Origin: Silurus meridionalis
Taxonomy: Eukaryota > Chordata > Actinopteri > Siluriformes > Siluridae
DNA: 64,000 bases
Assembly (NCBI RefSeq): GCF_014805685.1
Contig: NC_060884.1
Coordinates: 11,497,856-11,561,855, forward strand
Direction of reading: 5' to 3'
The notes beneath the pieces are model-generated. The model did no database searches. It saw only the letters and a list, made by a program, of their open reading frames with translations, and had not been told where the DNA came from. Both the position numbers and the translations under genes were made by a program. Positions 1 to 9,985 of this stretch are shown one piece after another. Every line of letters starts with the position of its first letter. Within the stretch, counting starts at the first letter, position 1.

Positions 1-304
1 CAACAAGTGCTGGCTTCATCCTTAAATAGGGGCCACCTGATTCACACCTGTTTTTTTACAAAATTGATGACCTCAGTGATTGAATGCCACACTGCTATTT
101 TTTTGAACACACCCCTTTCAACTAATTGCCCAATTGCACAGCCTTACGAGCGTGCATATCATGAATGCTGGGTCTTGTTTGTTTTCTGAGAATCTACTGC
201 ACATACTGGTAACTTGTTTGCCACGTAGCAATAAAAAATATACTAAAAACCTGGATTATTCTGGTTAGTCACATTGTACTGCTATTATTTTGAACAATAC
301 TGTA
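1..304 (-). mobile_element. End of a Tc1/mariner transposon with long terminal inverted repeat (partial)
   Basis: The sequence from 304 leftward reads as the 5' end of a fish Tc1-type element. The outer terminus at 290-304 carries the TACAGTATTGTTC-type end, and the ~210-bp terminal repeat spans about 93-304. The inner part at 1-92 matches, from general familiarity with this family, the leader that precedes the transposase start codon. The transposase would therefore lie on the minus strand beyond position 1, outside the window. Only the end is seen, so whether the element is active cannot be judged. No other candidate fits this long terminal repeat as well. Confidence 0.75.
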
Positions 305-1569
305 CAAGCTGACTCATGAATTTTTTACAATCATAAGACAATCTCGGTGTTATGGTCAAATATTGTATGCTAGTGAAAAATGCAGCATGGTTCTGCAAGG
401 CTGTCGAGCTGTACCAGCAAATCCCCATATGGATAACAATCAGACAGTGGTGGAGGAGACTTATCGTAGAAACTGTTAAAAGCTGCTGCTGGAGGTGAGA
501 CCACTAGTCTTCTCAGTGCATTCTGTGTCTCATTAGATCTGACATGGTGTGACATGCTTTGTCAAAGCTTGGTCCCTCAGCACAAACATGAAAGCCTGTG
601 GGTTTGGGCCAAATAGTCAGTCATCATCATTGCCACAAACATGGACACACACAAACACACAAATTGTGTTTAGATATCTATACCAAATGGTTTTCACAAG
701 AGCTGTAATTTTCTTTATCAAAGCGACTTCGCAAAACAATTTCTAGATTTGTTTCTGGAGAATTGGTTACCACAAAGAACCTACACACATTCACACACAC
801 TCTTACTCTTTTCTTATTCACATGTGATTTATGTGCTGGTTTGCTTTAAATAAATATTTTAATTTAAATATCTTCTACTTTATTCACTTATGACTGGATT
901 TGTGAGAATTGAGCTAAATATCAGTAGTAATTAATAGAAGCAATTAATTAAATTAATTTATAAATGTACATGCAGTCTCTGCATTAAACTATACATACAA
1001 TCACTAAGTACTTTTTAAAAACACCTGTACATATACTCAGGTGATGACAATAATGTGTCATCAGTAACAATGCATACATCCAGATACAGGGCAGCAGATT
1101 CAAGTAATATTCACATCAGCCATCAGAATGGGGTATACAGTATATATGGAATGATTGTTGTTGAGAGACAGAGTGGTTTGGGTATTTCTATAACTGCTGA
1201 TCCCCTGGGATTTTCACACACACAATCTCTAGAGTTTATAAAAATACATCCAGTAAGCAGATGTTCTGTAGACTGAAAAGCCTTGTTCATGAGAGAAGTC
1301 AATGGGGAATGGCCAGACTGTTTCAAGCTGACAGAAAGGCCACAATAACTAAGGTAACCACTCTATAAAAAAACTCTGAGGTGAGCAGAAAAGCATGTCC
1401 GAGTTCACAACACATGAAATCGGCAGATGAACAGAAGAACTACACTGGATTACATATTCTTGCTGAATGCCCTGATGGTCCCTTATGGCTTGTTTGCTGA
1501 TGCTGTGTGTGCGGTCGTCAACAAGTTCCCGTGATGTTTCCAGGCATCGCAAAGCTGAAAAACAGAGCA
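305..1569. other. Unassigned non-coding stretch
   Basis: A+T-rich sequence with short CA-rich patches near 640-660 and 780-805. Open frames here are short and show no recognisable domain. I see no gene or mobile element that I can name. Confidence 0.5.
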
Positions 1570-2600
1570 TTGCCACCTGGACCCAGCTGTCTCCCACTCG
1601 GATCGAGGCTATCCTCACGGCAGTCAAGAGAGTGAGAGAAGGCCAGTCACTCACTGTGAAGCAGTTTCAGAGGCTGCTGGGGCTCATGGCAGCAGCGTCC
1701 AGTGTGATTCCACTTGGCCTCCTGCACATGAGACCCCTCCACTGGTGGCTCAGAGTCAGAGTGTTCTCTCACTAGGGCAACCCACTCCGCACTATCAAGG
1801 TCTCGCGGCGAGCCCTTTGAGCGTTAGATATGTGGAAATAACCTATGTTTCTGTCTTTAGGCCCTCCTTGTCATCACGTAATGCTAACAACGGATGCATC
1901 CCTCACAGGGTGAGGGGCGGTCATGAACTGTCCATAAACTGTCTGGAGATGCTGGTGGTGTTTTTGGCTCTGAAACACTTCCTCCCAGACCTGAAGGATC
2001 AGCATGTGCTGGTCTGTATGGACAACACATCAATGGTCTCTTGCATCAACCATCAGGGAGGGTCTGCAAACTCGCCCCTATACAGGCTGCCACAGCAGAT
2101 CCTCCAGTAAGCCCAGGAAAGACTGCTCTCCTTGAGGGCTGATTACATCCCTGGGTACCTAAATCAGGGAGCAGACGCCTACACGGGGCAAGGGCTAAGG
2201 TCTGGGGAATAGAGGCTCCACCCCGAGGTGGTAAAGCAGATATTGCAGAGGTTTTACAGAGCACAGGTGGATCTGTTTACGACTCAGGAGACTTCACACT
2301 GTTGGGATTGGACGCCATGGTACAGACTTGGCCGTGGCTAAGCATGTATGGCGTTCCCCTATCGTACTGCTCCCAGGAGTTCTGGAGAGAGTTTGCTGGG
2401 ATGGAGTCCGTCTCCTCCTGGTGGCCCCTCGATGGAAGGGCAGAACATGGTTCATGGACCTGGTATCCCTTCTTGAGGAACCTCCTTGGGAGATTCCTCT
2501 CTGGAAGAGATCCTCTCTCCTAGATAGGGGGCACCCTGGTTCAACCCCACCCGGAGATATGGAGGCTGTGGCTCCTGAGGAGGCATAGTTCCTAGCAGCT
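1570..2600 (+). pseudogene. DIRS retrotransposon: end of reverse transcriptase and RNase H region, broken
   Basis: The translated plus strand carries blocks characteristic of vertebrate DIRS elements, in the right order but in shifting frames. From 1580 comes the RT C-terminal connection (LSPTRIEAIL, then FQRLLGLMAAAS). RNase H follows from about 1878, with the TTDAS catalytic aspartate near 1890, the NCLEM glutamate near 1935 and the MDNTS aspartate near 2020. A tail near 2300-2520 resembles the DIRS segment that links to the recombinase. Frameshifts and stops separate the blocks, so no full protein can be made. The gag and RT palm, expected upstream, are absent. The tyrosine recombinase of the same copy follows. 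Confidence 0.8.
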
Positions 2601-2649
2601 GGTCTCTCTACTGAGGTAGTGGAGACCATCCTTTAATCCAGAGTTCCCT

Positions 2650-3663
2650 CTACGAGGAGGTTGTATGCTGCTAAATAGCGTCTGTTCTCTGTGTGGGGTG
2701 AGCATCCCAATTTGGGCCCAGTTAACTGTCCAGTTGGTCTAGTGCTGGAATTTCTGCTTGGGCAGTTTGCTGCAGGGTTAGCTCCTTCAATCCTGAAAGG
2801 TAACGTGTCCTCTATTGAAGCTTATTATACTCCTGCTTATTACAATGCTTGCTGAGCAGTTGCTGGGTTTAGACCCCTTTGGTGACGCAACCTAGGATGC
2901 CTGTAAGGGATTTGGCCGTCATGCTGGAGGCTCTGTCTAAGCCCCCCTTTAGGCCACTGGCCGAGGTGGCCCTTAGGTATTTGTCTATCAAGACTGTTTC
3001 CCTTCTGGCTATATCCTTCCTGAAGGGGGTCGGGGACTTACAGGCTCTCGCTGTGGCCCTGTCTTCCTTGGAGTTTACCCCTGGCATGGCCAGTGCCTTT
3101 CTTTACACCAGAATGGGTTTTGTACCTACGGTGCTTTCGGATCCCCCACGACCCGTCATGCTGCAGGCATTCTATTCTCCTCCCTTTAAAGTCCCTGACC
3201 AGCAGAAGCAAAACTGACTGTGTCCAGTGCAAGCCGTGGGCCGAGTCCTTGGAGGAAGTCAGAGCAGCTTGTCTGCTATGGCCCCCCTATAAAAAAAGGG
3301 TTACCTGCCAACAAGCAGACTCTCAGTATTTGGTTTGTGGATGCTATATTCTCTTCTTATGAGTCCTTTGGTCTCCCCACTCCTTTCAGGTTCAAGGCTC
3401 ACTCCACTCGGAGTGTGGTAGCCTCTACAGCCTGGTCCGTTAAAGTCCCACTTCAAGACATCTGCAATGCTGTGGGCTGGTCCACCCCACTGACCTTCAT
3501 CTGGTTTTTTAACCTTGACCTTAGAGCCACTTCCAGCTCCTCTGTCCTGAGCTCTGACTGTGCTCTTTCACACAAGGCAGGGACTGGTCAGTGCGGCATG
3601 ATTGGACTCTCGTTCCCAAAGCGTTGCGACGCAGCTCGAGCTCCTGAAAGGGAACGTCTCTAG
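2650..3663 (+). pseudogene. DIRS retrotransposon: tyrosine recombinase, broken
   Basis: DIRS elements integrate with a tyrosine recombinase in place of a DDE integrase. This copy shows the N-terminal part near 2700-2860 and then the catalytic domain at about 2885-3560 in two frames. Box I near 3020 reads LKGVGDLQAL, where the family normally has Arg after Lys, so the first catalytic arginine seems lost. Box II (HSTRS, 3400-3414) keeps the His-x-x-Arg pair. The nucleophile position near 3508 is Phe in FIWFFNLDL where Tyr is expected (FVRFYDLDL type). With these losses plus a frame break near 3215, the copy cannot be functional. Confidence 0.8.
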
Positions 3664-3880
3664 GTTAAGAGTGTAACCCTAGTTCACTGAGGGAACGAGA
3701 CTCTGTGTCTCTGAGCCACATTCACTGCATCCTCTCCGCGCTTTTCTTCTATTTGCAAAAGCTACCGTTGGCTCCACTGCATGCACGCATTGTAGCTTCC
3801 TGGTCATGACATCACCCCTCCAGTGACGTCACGTCTTTCCTTTGGCCAGATTTCACATGTGATTCATGAACATCAATCAC
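3590..3880 (+). repeat. DIRS 3' terminal region
   Basis: After the recombinase frame, the sequence has the block typical of DIRS ends: a motif of the type GTTCCCAAAGCGTTGCGACG near 3614, GAAAGGGAACGTCTC near 3647, GTAACCCTAGTTCACTGAGG near 3673, then a G+C-rich tail with TGACGTCAC near 3824. The same motifs recur reversed at about 18206-18250 and 25652-25694 in the other DIRS fragments of this window, which supports a shared terminal sequence. The exact right boundary is uncertain. Confidence 0.65.
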
Positions 3881-4824
3881 ACTTGATATACACGTGAAAC
3901 ATGAATACATGAACTCAACCTGTCTTGTGACAACCGTCGGATGAAGGTGGACTGATGTTATGGGAAATGTCTTCTTGGCACACAATGGGCTCATTAATAC
4001 CTATCAATCACATGGCAGAGCTTATTTAATTATATTTTCTGAACATATGTATCACCGCATGATTACAGTTCACTGATATTTTAATCGCTTCTTTCAGAAT
4101 AATACTGTAGCATGTTACAAAGGAAATGTCTTGGCACCATAGCAATGATTTCAATGTTCTTCAGGGGCATTCCCAGTCCAGATCTGAAACATATTTGCAA
4201 CATTCAGTGTGCCCTATAAAAGAATGAAGGGCTTGCAGAATGCAATTATGTCAGCATTTACCAAAAACTCAAATTAATTTTTTTGTTTTGTGTAGTACAT
4301 GCTCTGATTTTGAATGCTGTGGTAGGCCCTATCCAGGGCTACGTATTGATAAATTCATGAAATCAATTCAAATTAAATTTGTCACATACACATACATTAT
4401 ATAATGTTACAAAATAATAAGTTCTTGTTAAAGGTCAACCGAAGTTTTATTGTTGTTGTTCTTTAAAATAATTTAAAATGGCATCCAAAAGATCTGAGAA
4501 GAAGCATTAGACAAGATTCTGCTGCTCAGAAATCCAAAGAGTTTTTAAGGCATTGTAGTAGTAAAAAGACTTTTAACAAAAAATAAAGTTCATGCTTTTG
4601 GCCACATACAATACACTTACTCAGCTTACTATCATTAATACCTTAAAATGTGTTATTCTGCAGTAGACTGCCGCTGAATCATGCTTATAGAATATAAATG
4701 ACATTAGACACAATATATTTACAACATAGACTTGTGTGAAGGCATGGACAATATTTGTTTTTTCTTGTTGAATATGTTAGAAGCAGTAAAATAGACCATG
4801 GGTGTTCCCTAATCTTTTTTCCTT
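3881..4824. other. Unassigned non-coding stretch
   Basis: A+T-rich sequence without a convincing open frame or a repeat I can name. Confidence 0.5.
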
Positions 4825-4828
4825 AATA

Positions 4829-4882
<54 letters not shown>

Positions 4883-4903
4883 ATTATTATTATTATTATT
4901 ATT
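4825..4903. repeat. (ATT)n microsatellite, tail of an RTE LINE
   Basis: An almost pure ATT array. It directly abuts the 3' end of an RTE LINE that points left, so it is best read as the expanded trinucleotide tail of that insertion. Confidence 0.85.
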
Positions 4904-5176
4904 CTTTTGGCTGCTCCCGTTAGGGGTCGCCACAGCGGATCTCCATACTACCCTGTTCTCTACATCTGCCTATTTCAAACCAAATACCTGCATGTCTTTT
5001 CTCACCACATCCATTAAAATCCTCCTTGGCATTCATCTTTTCTTTTTTTCCTGGTGGCTCCATCCTCAGCATTCTCCTACCGATATACCCCAAGACCCTC
5101 CTCTGCACATGTCCAAACCATCTCAGTCAGCCTCCCTCACTTTGTCTTCAAAAACGTCCTACATGAGCTGTACATC
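4904..5176 (-). mobile_element. RTE-type LINE, 3' end (left part, split by a Tc1 insertion)
   Basis: The plus strand starts with the block GGCTGCTCCCGTTAGGGGTC and continues through the conserved fish RTE 3' region (CACATCCATTAAAATCCTCC near 5005; ATGTCCAAACCATCTCAGTC near 5108). In sense it reads on the minus strand and ends in the ATT tail at 4825-4903. It breaks at the TA where the Tc1 element begins (5177) and resumes at 9917 with CTAATCCTGTCCATGCTTGT, which follows in the family sequence. Only non-coding 3' sequence is present. Confidence 0.7.
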
Positions 5177-5524
5177 TACAAACCTGATTCCAAAAAAGTT
5201 GGGACACTGTACAAATTGTAAATAAAAAAGGAATGCAATATTTTACAAATCTCCTAAACTTATATTTTATTTACAACAGAATATAGATAACATATTGAAT
5301 GTTGAAAATGAGACATTTTGAAATGTCATGCCAAATATTGGCTCATTTTGGATTTCATGAGAGCTACACATTCCAAAAAAGTTGGGACAGGTAAGAGGCC
5401 GGAAAAGTTAAATGTACATGTAAGGAACAGCTCGAGGACCAATTTGCAACTTATTAGGCCAATTGGCAACATGATTGGGTATAAAAAGAGCCTCTCAGAG
5501 TGGCAGTGTCTCTCAGAAGTCAAG

Positions 5525-5817
5525 ATGGGCAGAGGGGATCACCAATTCCCCCAATGCTGCGGTGAAAATAGTGGAGCAATAGCAGAAAGGAGTTTCTCAG
5601 AGAAAAATTGCAAAGAGTTTAATGTTATCTTCATCTACAGTGCATAATATCATCCAAAGATTCAGAGAATCTAAAACAATCTCTGTGCATAAGGGTCAAG
5701 CCCGGAAAACCATACTGGATGCCAGTGATCTTCGGGCCCTTAGATGGCACCACATCACATACAGGAATGCTACTGTAATGGAAATCACAACATGGGCTCA
5801 GGAATACTTTCAGAAAA
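5525..5817 (+). pseudogene. Tc1 transposase, N-terminal part (second copy at 7252-7545)
   Basis: From ATG at 5525 the sequence corresponds to the DNA-binding N-terminus of a Tc1-type transposase. The helix-turn-helix portion is visible as STVHNIIQRFRES (about 5637-5675), followed by the linker toward the catalytic domain. Frameshifts occur near 5540-5570 and 5600-5625, and the frame ends at the L2 junction. The duplicate at 7252-7545 carries the same defects, with one extra A near 7293. This fragment cannot make a functional protein. Confidence 0.75.
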
Positions 5818-6294
5818 TTCAATTCAATTCAATTCAATTCATTTTATTTGTATAGCGCTTTTAACAATGAACATTGTCTCAAAGCAGCTTTACACAGATA
5901 ATGTGGTGATTAAACATAAATATGTTCTTTGTAAGTATGTTTGTCCCTGATGAGCAACTGTGGCAAGGAAAAACTCCCCGAGATGGCATAAGGAAGAAAC
6001 CTTGAGAGGAACCAGACTCAAGAGGGAACCCATCCTCATCTGGGTTGCACCAAATGTCCATTTGAAGCAGATATACAATGTTGTGGGGTACAGTGATGAT
6101 GATCAGAAGCAAACTGCACTCCCGAGTCAGTGCAGCAGACCGCCGACACCAACTACAGTCCAATCCGTCCTCAAAGCACCCGTTCTACTCCGAATTAAGA
6201 GACCGTCCCGAGCTGCACAGAAGTGTGAAGATCCAAGGAGGGAGAGGGCAGGAACACTGGTCACTGGAGCCTCAGGAGCATGTTTAACTCGACC

Positions 6295-6298
<4 letters not shown>

Positions 6299-6346
<48 letters not shown>
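6299..6346. repeat. (GA)n microsatellite in the L2 3' region, copy A
   Basis: A pure GA run. The equivalent run in the second duplicate (8025-8067) is a little shorter, showing divergence by slippage since the duplication. Confidence 0.95.
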
Positions 6347-6348
<2 letters not shown>

Positions 6349-6640
6349 GACGGAAGAGAAGGATATGGATTATTAAGTGTAACTATTGGTGTACGAAAGT
6401 TAATGTCACTGTGCAGTTTGGACTCCGGCAAGACTCGCTATGGCAGCATAACTAAAAGGGAGAACCAGAAGGTAACACAGACATGAGGGATCTCTGGGAT
6501 AAGAGACGACCCACCACACCACCGTCAACAAACCTGAGTGAACGTGTGAATGTGAGGGACGACAGCATACAAATATACCAGTTCACCAAACACTCTATAT
6601 CCATGTTCCCTCCAGATCTGTGCCTTTACCTAAGAGAAAT

Positions 6641-6883
6641 CTACTGATAAAAGGCTTGACTAAATAAATACGTTTTCAACCTCGACTTGAACACTGAGAC
6701 TGTGTCTGAGTCCTGAACACTGATTGGAAGGCTGTTCCATAACTGTGGGGCTTTATAAGAGAAAGATCTGCCCCCTGCTGTAGTCTTCATCATTTGAGGA
6801 ACCAACAGATAGCCAGCACCTTTTGATCTAAGTAGGCGTGGAGGATCATACTGGTACAGAAGTTCACTCAGATACTGCGGTGC
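6641..6883 (-). pseudogene. L2 LINE reverse transcriptase C-terminal tail, duplicate A
   Basis: The minus strand reads the conserved end of an L2-clade ORF2 protein: YLSELLYQYDPPRLLRSKG, then a GGRSFSYKAPQLWNSLP block and FKSRLKTYLFSQAF before the stop. The segment is cut at its N-terminal side by the duplication junction at 6884, where the frame runs on into Tc1 terminus sequence and so is artificially extended. The matching piece of duplicate B lies around 8370-8598 and continues into the rest of the RT. Confidence 0.85.
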
Positions 6884-8021
6884 TCCTACATGAGCTGTAC
6901 ATCTACAAACCTGATTCCAAAAAAGTTGGGACACTGTACAAATTGTAAATAAAAAAGGAATGCAATATTTTACAAATCTCCTAAACTTATATTTTATTTA
7001 CAACAGAATATAGATAACATATTGAATGTTGAAAATGAGACATTTTGAAATGTCATGCCAAATATTGGCTCATTTTGGATTTCATGAGAGCTACACATTC
7101 CAAAAAAGTTGGGACAGGTAAGAGGCCGGAAAAGTTAAATGTACATGTAAGGAACAGCTCGAGGACCAATTTGCAACTTATTAGGCCAATTGGCAACATG
7201 ATTGGGTATAAAAAGAGCCTCTCAGAGTGGCAGTGTCTCTCAGAAGTCAAGATGGGCAGAGGGGATCACCAATTCCCCCAATGCTGCGGTGAAAAATAGT
7301 GGAGCAATAGCAGAAAGGAGTTTCTCAGAGAAAAATTGCAAAGAGTTTAATGTTATCTTCATCTACAGTGCATAATATCATCCAAAGATTCAGAGAATCT
7401 AAAACAATCTCTGTGCATAAGGGTCAAGCCCGGAAAACCATACTGGATGCCAGTGATCTTCGGGCCCTTAGATGGCACCACATCACATACAGGAATGCTA
7501 CTGTAATGGAAATCACAACATGGGCTCAGGAATACTTTCAGAAAATTCAATTCAATTCAATTCAATTCATTTTTATTTGTATAGCGCTTTTAACAATGAA
7601 CATTGTCTCAAAGCAGCTTTACACAGATAATGTGGTGATTAAACATAAATATGTTCTTTGTAAGTATGTTTGTCCCTGATGAGCAACTGTGGCAAGGAAA
7701 AACTCCCCGAGATGGCATAAGGAAGAAACCTTGAGAGGAACCAGACTCAAGAGGGAACCCATCCTCATCTGGGTTGCACCAAATGTCCATTTGAAGCAGA
7801 TATACAATGTTGTGGGGTACAGTGATGATGATCAGAAGCAAACTGCACTCCCGAGTCAGTGCAGCAGACCGCCGACACCAACTACAGTCAATCCGTCCTC
7901 AAAGCACCCGTTCTACTCCGAATTAAGAGACCGTCCGAGCTGCACAGAAGTGTGAAGATCCAAGGAGGGAGAGGGCAGGAACACTGGTCACTGGAGCCTC
8001 AGGAGCATGTTTAACTCGACC

Positions 8022-8024
<3 letters not shown>

Positions 8025-8067
<43 letters not shown>
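8025..8067. repeat. (GA)n microsatellite in the L2 3' region, copy B
   Basis: The counterpart of the run at 6299-6346 within the tandem duplication. Confidence 0.95.
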
Positions 8068-8069
<2 letters not shown>

Positions 8070-8582
8070 GACGGAAGAGAAGGATATGGATTATTAAGTG
8101 TAACTATTGGTGTACGAAAGTTAATGTCACTGTGCAGTTTGGACTCCGGCAAGACTCGCTATGGCAGCATAACTAAAAGGGAGAACCAGAAGGTAACACA
8201 GACATGAGGGATCTCTGGGATAAGAGACGACCCACCACACCACCGTCAACAAACCTGAGTGAACGTGTGAATGTGAGGGGCGACAGCATACAAATATACC
8301 AGTTCACCAAACACTCTATATCCATGTTCCTCCAGATCTGTGCCTTTACCTAAGAAATCTACTGATAAAAGGCTTGACTAAATAAATCGTTTTCAACCTC
8401 GACTTGAACACTGAGACTGTGTCTGAGTCGAACACTGATTGGAAGGCTGTTCCATAACTGTGGGGCTTTATAAGAGAAAGATCTGCCCCCTGCTGTAGTC
8501 TTCATTATTTGAGGAACCAACAGATAGCCAGCACCTTTTGATCTAAGTAGGCGTGGAGGATCATACTGGTACAGAAGTTCAC

Positions 8583-8985
8583 TCAGATACTGCGGTGCGA
8601 GACCATTGAGTGCTTTATCGTCAGTAGTAATATTTTATAGTCAATGCGAGATTTGATTGGGAGCCAGTGTAGACTGATTAAAACAGGGGTGATGTGGTCA
8701 TATTTCCTAGATCTAGTGAGGACCCTTGCTGCTGCATTCTGGACTAACTGAAGCTTATTGATGCACTTACTCGCACACCCAGACAGTAAAGCGTTACAGT
8801 AGTCTAATCTAGAAGTAACAAAAGCATGAACCAGTTTTTCTGCATCCTGTAACGACATCATATTTCTAATCTTAGCAATATTTCTAAGGTGAAAGAAGGC
8901 GATTCTGGTGATATTATTCACGTGAGACTCAAAGGAAAGACTCGGGTCAATAATCACACCAAGGTCTTTGACAGCCGTACATGCT
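8583..8985 (-). pseudogene. L2 LINE reverse transcriptase, thumb and C-terminal part
   Basis: The minus strand encodes a typical L2-clade RT end: TAVKDLGVIIDPSLSFESHV near the insertion boundary, FFHLRNIAKIRNM, LVHAFVTSRLDYCNALLSG, LQLVQNAAARVLTRSRKYDH and LHWLPIKSRIDYKILLLT. The catalytic palm with the ADD motif is missing because the insertion is 5'-truncated. A frame break near 8605 separates this part from the last ~80 residues. The copy sits inside a Tc1 gene and has no promoter of its own. Confidence 0.85.
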
Positions 8986-8996
8986 GAAACAGAAAA

Positions 8997-9650
8997 CATT
9001 GTCATTGAACACAATCCACCGTGCCATTCGCCGCTGCCAGCTAAACTCTATAGGTCAAAAAGGAAGCCATATCTAAACATGATCCAGAAGCGCAGGTGTT
9101 TTCTCTGGGCCAAGGCTCATTTAAAATGGACTGTGGCAAAGTGGGAAACTGTCCTGTGGCCAGATGAATCAAAATTTGAAGTTCTTTTTGAAAAAACTGG
9201 GATGCCATCCGGACTAAAGAGGAGAAGGGGAGCCCAAGTTGTTATCAGCGCTCAGTTCAGAAGCCTGTATCTCTAAAGGTATGGGGTTGCATGACTGTGT
9301 GTGGCATAGGCAGCTTACACAACTGGAAAGGCACCATCTATGCTGAAAGGTATTTCCAAGTTCTACAACATATGCTCCTATTCAGACGTCGTCTCTCTCA
9401 GGGAAGACCTTGCATTTTCCAACATAACAATGCCAGACCACATACTGCATCAATTACAACATCATGGCTGCGTAGAAGAAGGATCTGGGTACTGAAATGG
9501 CCAGCCTGCAGTCCAGATCTTTCACCCATAGAAAACATTTGGCGCATCATAAACAGGAAGATGCAAAAAAGAAGACCTAAGACAGTTGAGCAACTAGAAG
9601 CCTGTATTAGACAAGAACATTCCTATTCCTAAACTTGAGCAACTTGTCTC
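8997..9650 (+). pseudogene. Tc1 transposase, catalytic part, broken
   Basis: This continues the transposase that begins at 5525. Visible blocks are SKRKPYLNMIQKRRCFLWAK (about 9056), VLWPDESKFEVLFE with the first catalytic Asp near 9163, FQHNNARPHTASITT near 9418 and WPACSPDLSPIENIWRIIN near 9500 with the catalytic Glu. In the second block the family has Asp-Asn-Ala after the His/Gln; here the Asp codon reads Asn, so a catalytic residue is lost. There are frame breaks near 9205 and 9275, and the end of the protein is deleted around 9618. The gene is dead. Confidence 0.85.
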
Positions 9651-9916
9651 CTCAACTTGACTGTTATAAAAAGAAGAGGGGATGCCACACAGTGGTAAAC
9701 ATGGCCTTGTCCCAACTTTTCTGAGATGTGTTGATGCGATGAAATTTAAAATCAACTTATTTTTCCCTTAAAATGCTACATTTTCTCAATTTAAACATTG
9801 AATATGTCATCTATGTTGTATTCTGAATAAAATATTGCAATTCGAAACTTCCACATCATTGCATTCCTTTATTCACAATTTGTACAGTGTCCCATTTTTT
9901 TGGAATCAGGTTTGTA

Positions 9917-9985
9917 ATAAACTTTCTAATCCTGTCCATGCTTGTTACTCCCATTATTATTATTTTATTTTTTTATAACTATTTT
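9917..9985 (-). mobile_element. RTE LINE 3' region, right part
   Basis: Sequence following the Tc1 right end (CTAATCCTGTCCATGCTTGT near 9927) continues the RTE block interrupted at 5176. A short ATT/T-rich run follows. The outer limit is uncertain. Confidence 0.55.

Larger units (their letters stand above)
5157..8598 (+). repeat. 1.73-kb direct tandem duplication (copies 5157-6883 and 6884-8598)
   Basis: Copy A starts at TCCTACATGAGCTGTACATC (5157) and copy B repeats it from 6884. Both run through the Tc1 left end, the start of the Tc1 gene, the L2 junction and the L2 3' region, ending at ACTGCGGTGC (6883 and 8598). The copies are near-identical, differing by single-base indels and in the length of their GA microsatellites. 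The unit crosses three element junctions, so it arose after those insertions. Confidence 0.95.
5818..8989 (-). mobile_element. L2-type LINE, 5'-truncated, inserted in the Tc1 transposase
   Basis: Its 3' end lies at the left, with a (TTCAA)n tail and the widespread fish L2 3' block TTTGTATAGCGCTTTTAAC near 5848. The reverse transcriptase C-terminus is on the minus strand further right. It is flanked by the 7-bp duplication CAGAAAA (5811-5817 and 8990-8996), as expected for target-primed insertion. Removing it restores the reading sense of the Tc1 gene. The copy is 5'-truncated inside the RT domain. Part of its 3' region is present twice through the tandem duplication. Confidence 0.85.
5177..9916 (+). 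mobile_element. Tc1/mariner transposon split by an L2 LINE and partly duplicated
   Basis: The left terminus TACAAACCTGATTCCAAAAA (5177) is mirrored at the right by TTTTTTGGAATCAGGTTTGT, ending with TA at 9915-9916. The body is recognisable as a fish Tc1-type element: long terminal repeats containing further TTCCAAAAAAGTTGGGACA blocks, a TATA-like GGGTATAAAAAGAGCC near 5478 and a transposase reading frame. The transposase is interrupted after CAGAAAA at 5811-5817 by the L2 insertion and resumes at 8997. The left part is present twice because of the 1.73-kb tandem duplication. It sits inside the RTE 3' end, so it is younger than that RTE. Confidence 0.9.

Noticed and set aside
1055..1326. Two overlapping short frames on opposite strands
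   Set aside because: No start context, domain or composition in favour of coding.
6280..6486. Open frame rich in Arg-Glu
   Set aside because: Translation of a GA microsatellite in a LINE 3' region; repeated in the duplicate at 8007-8207.
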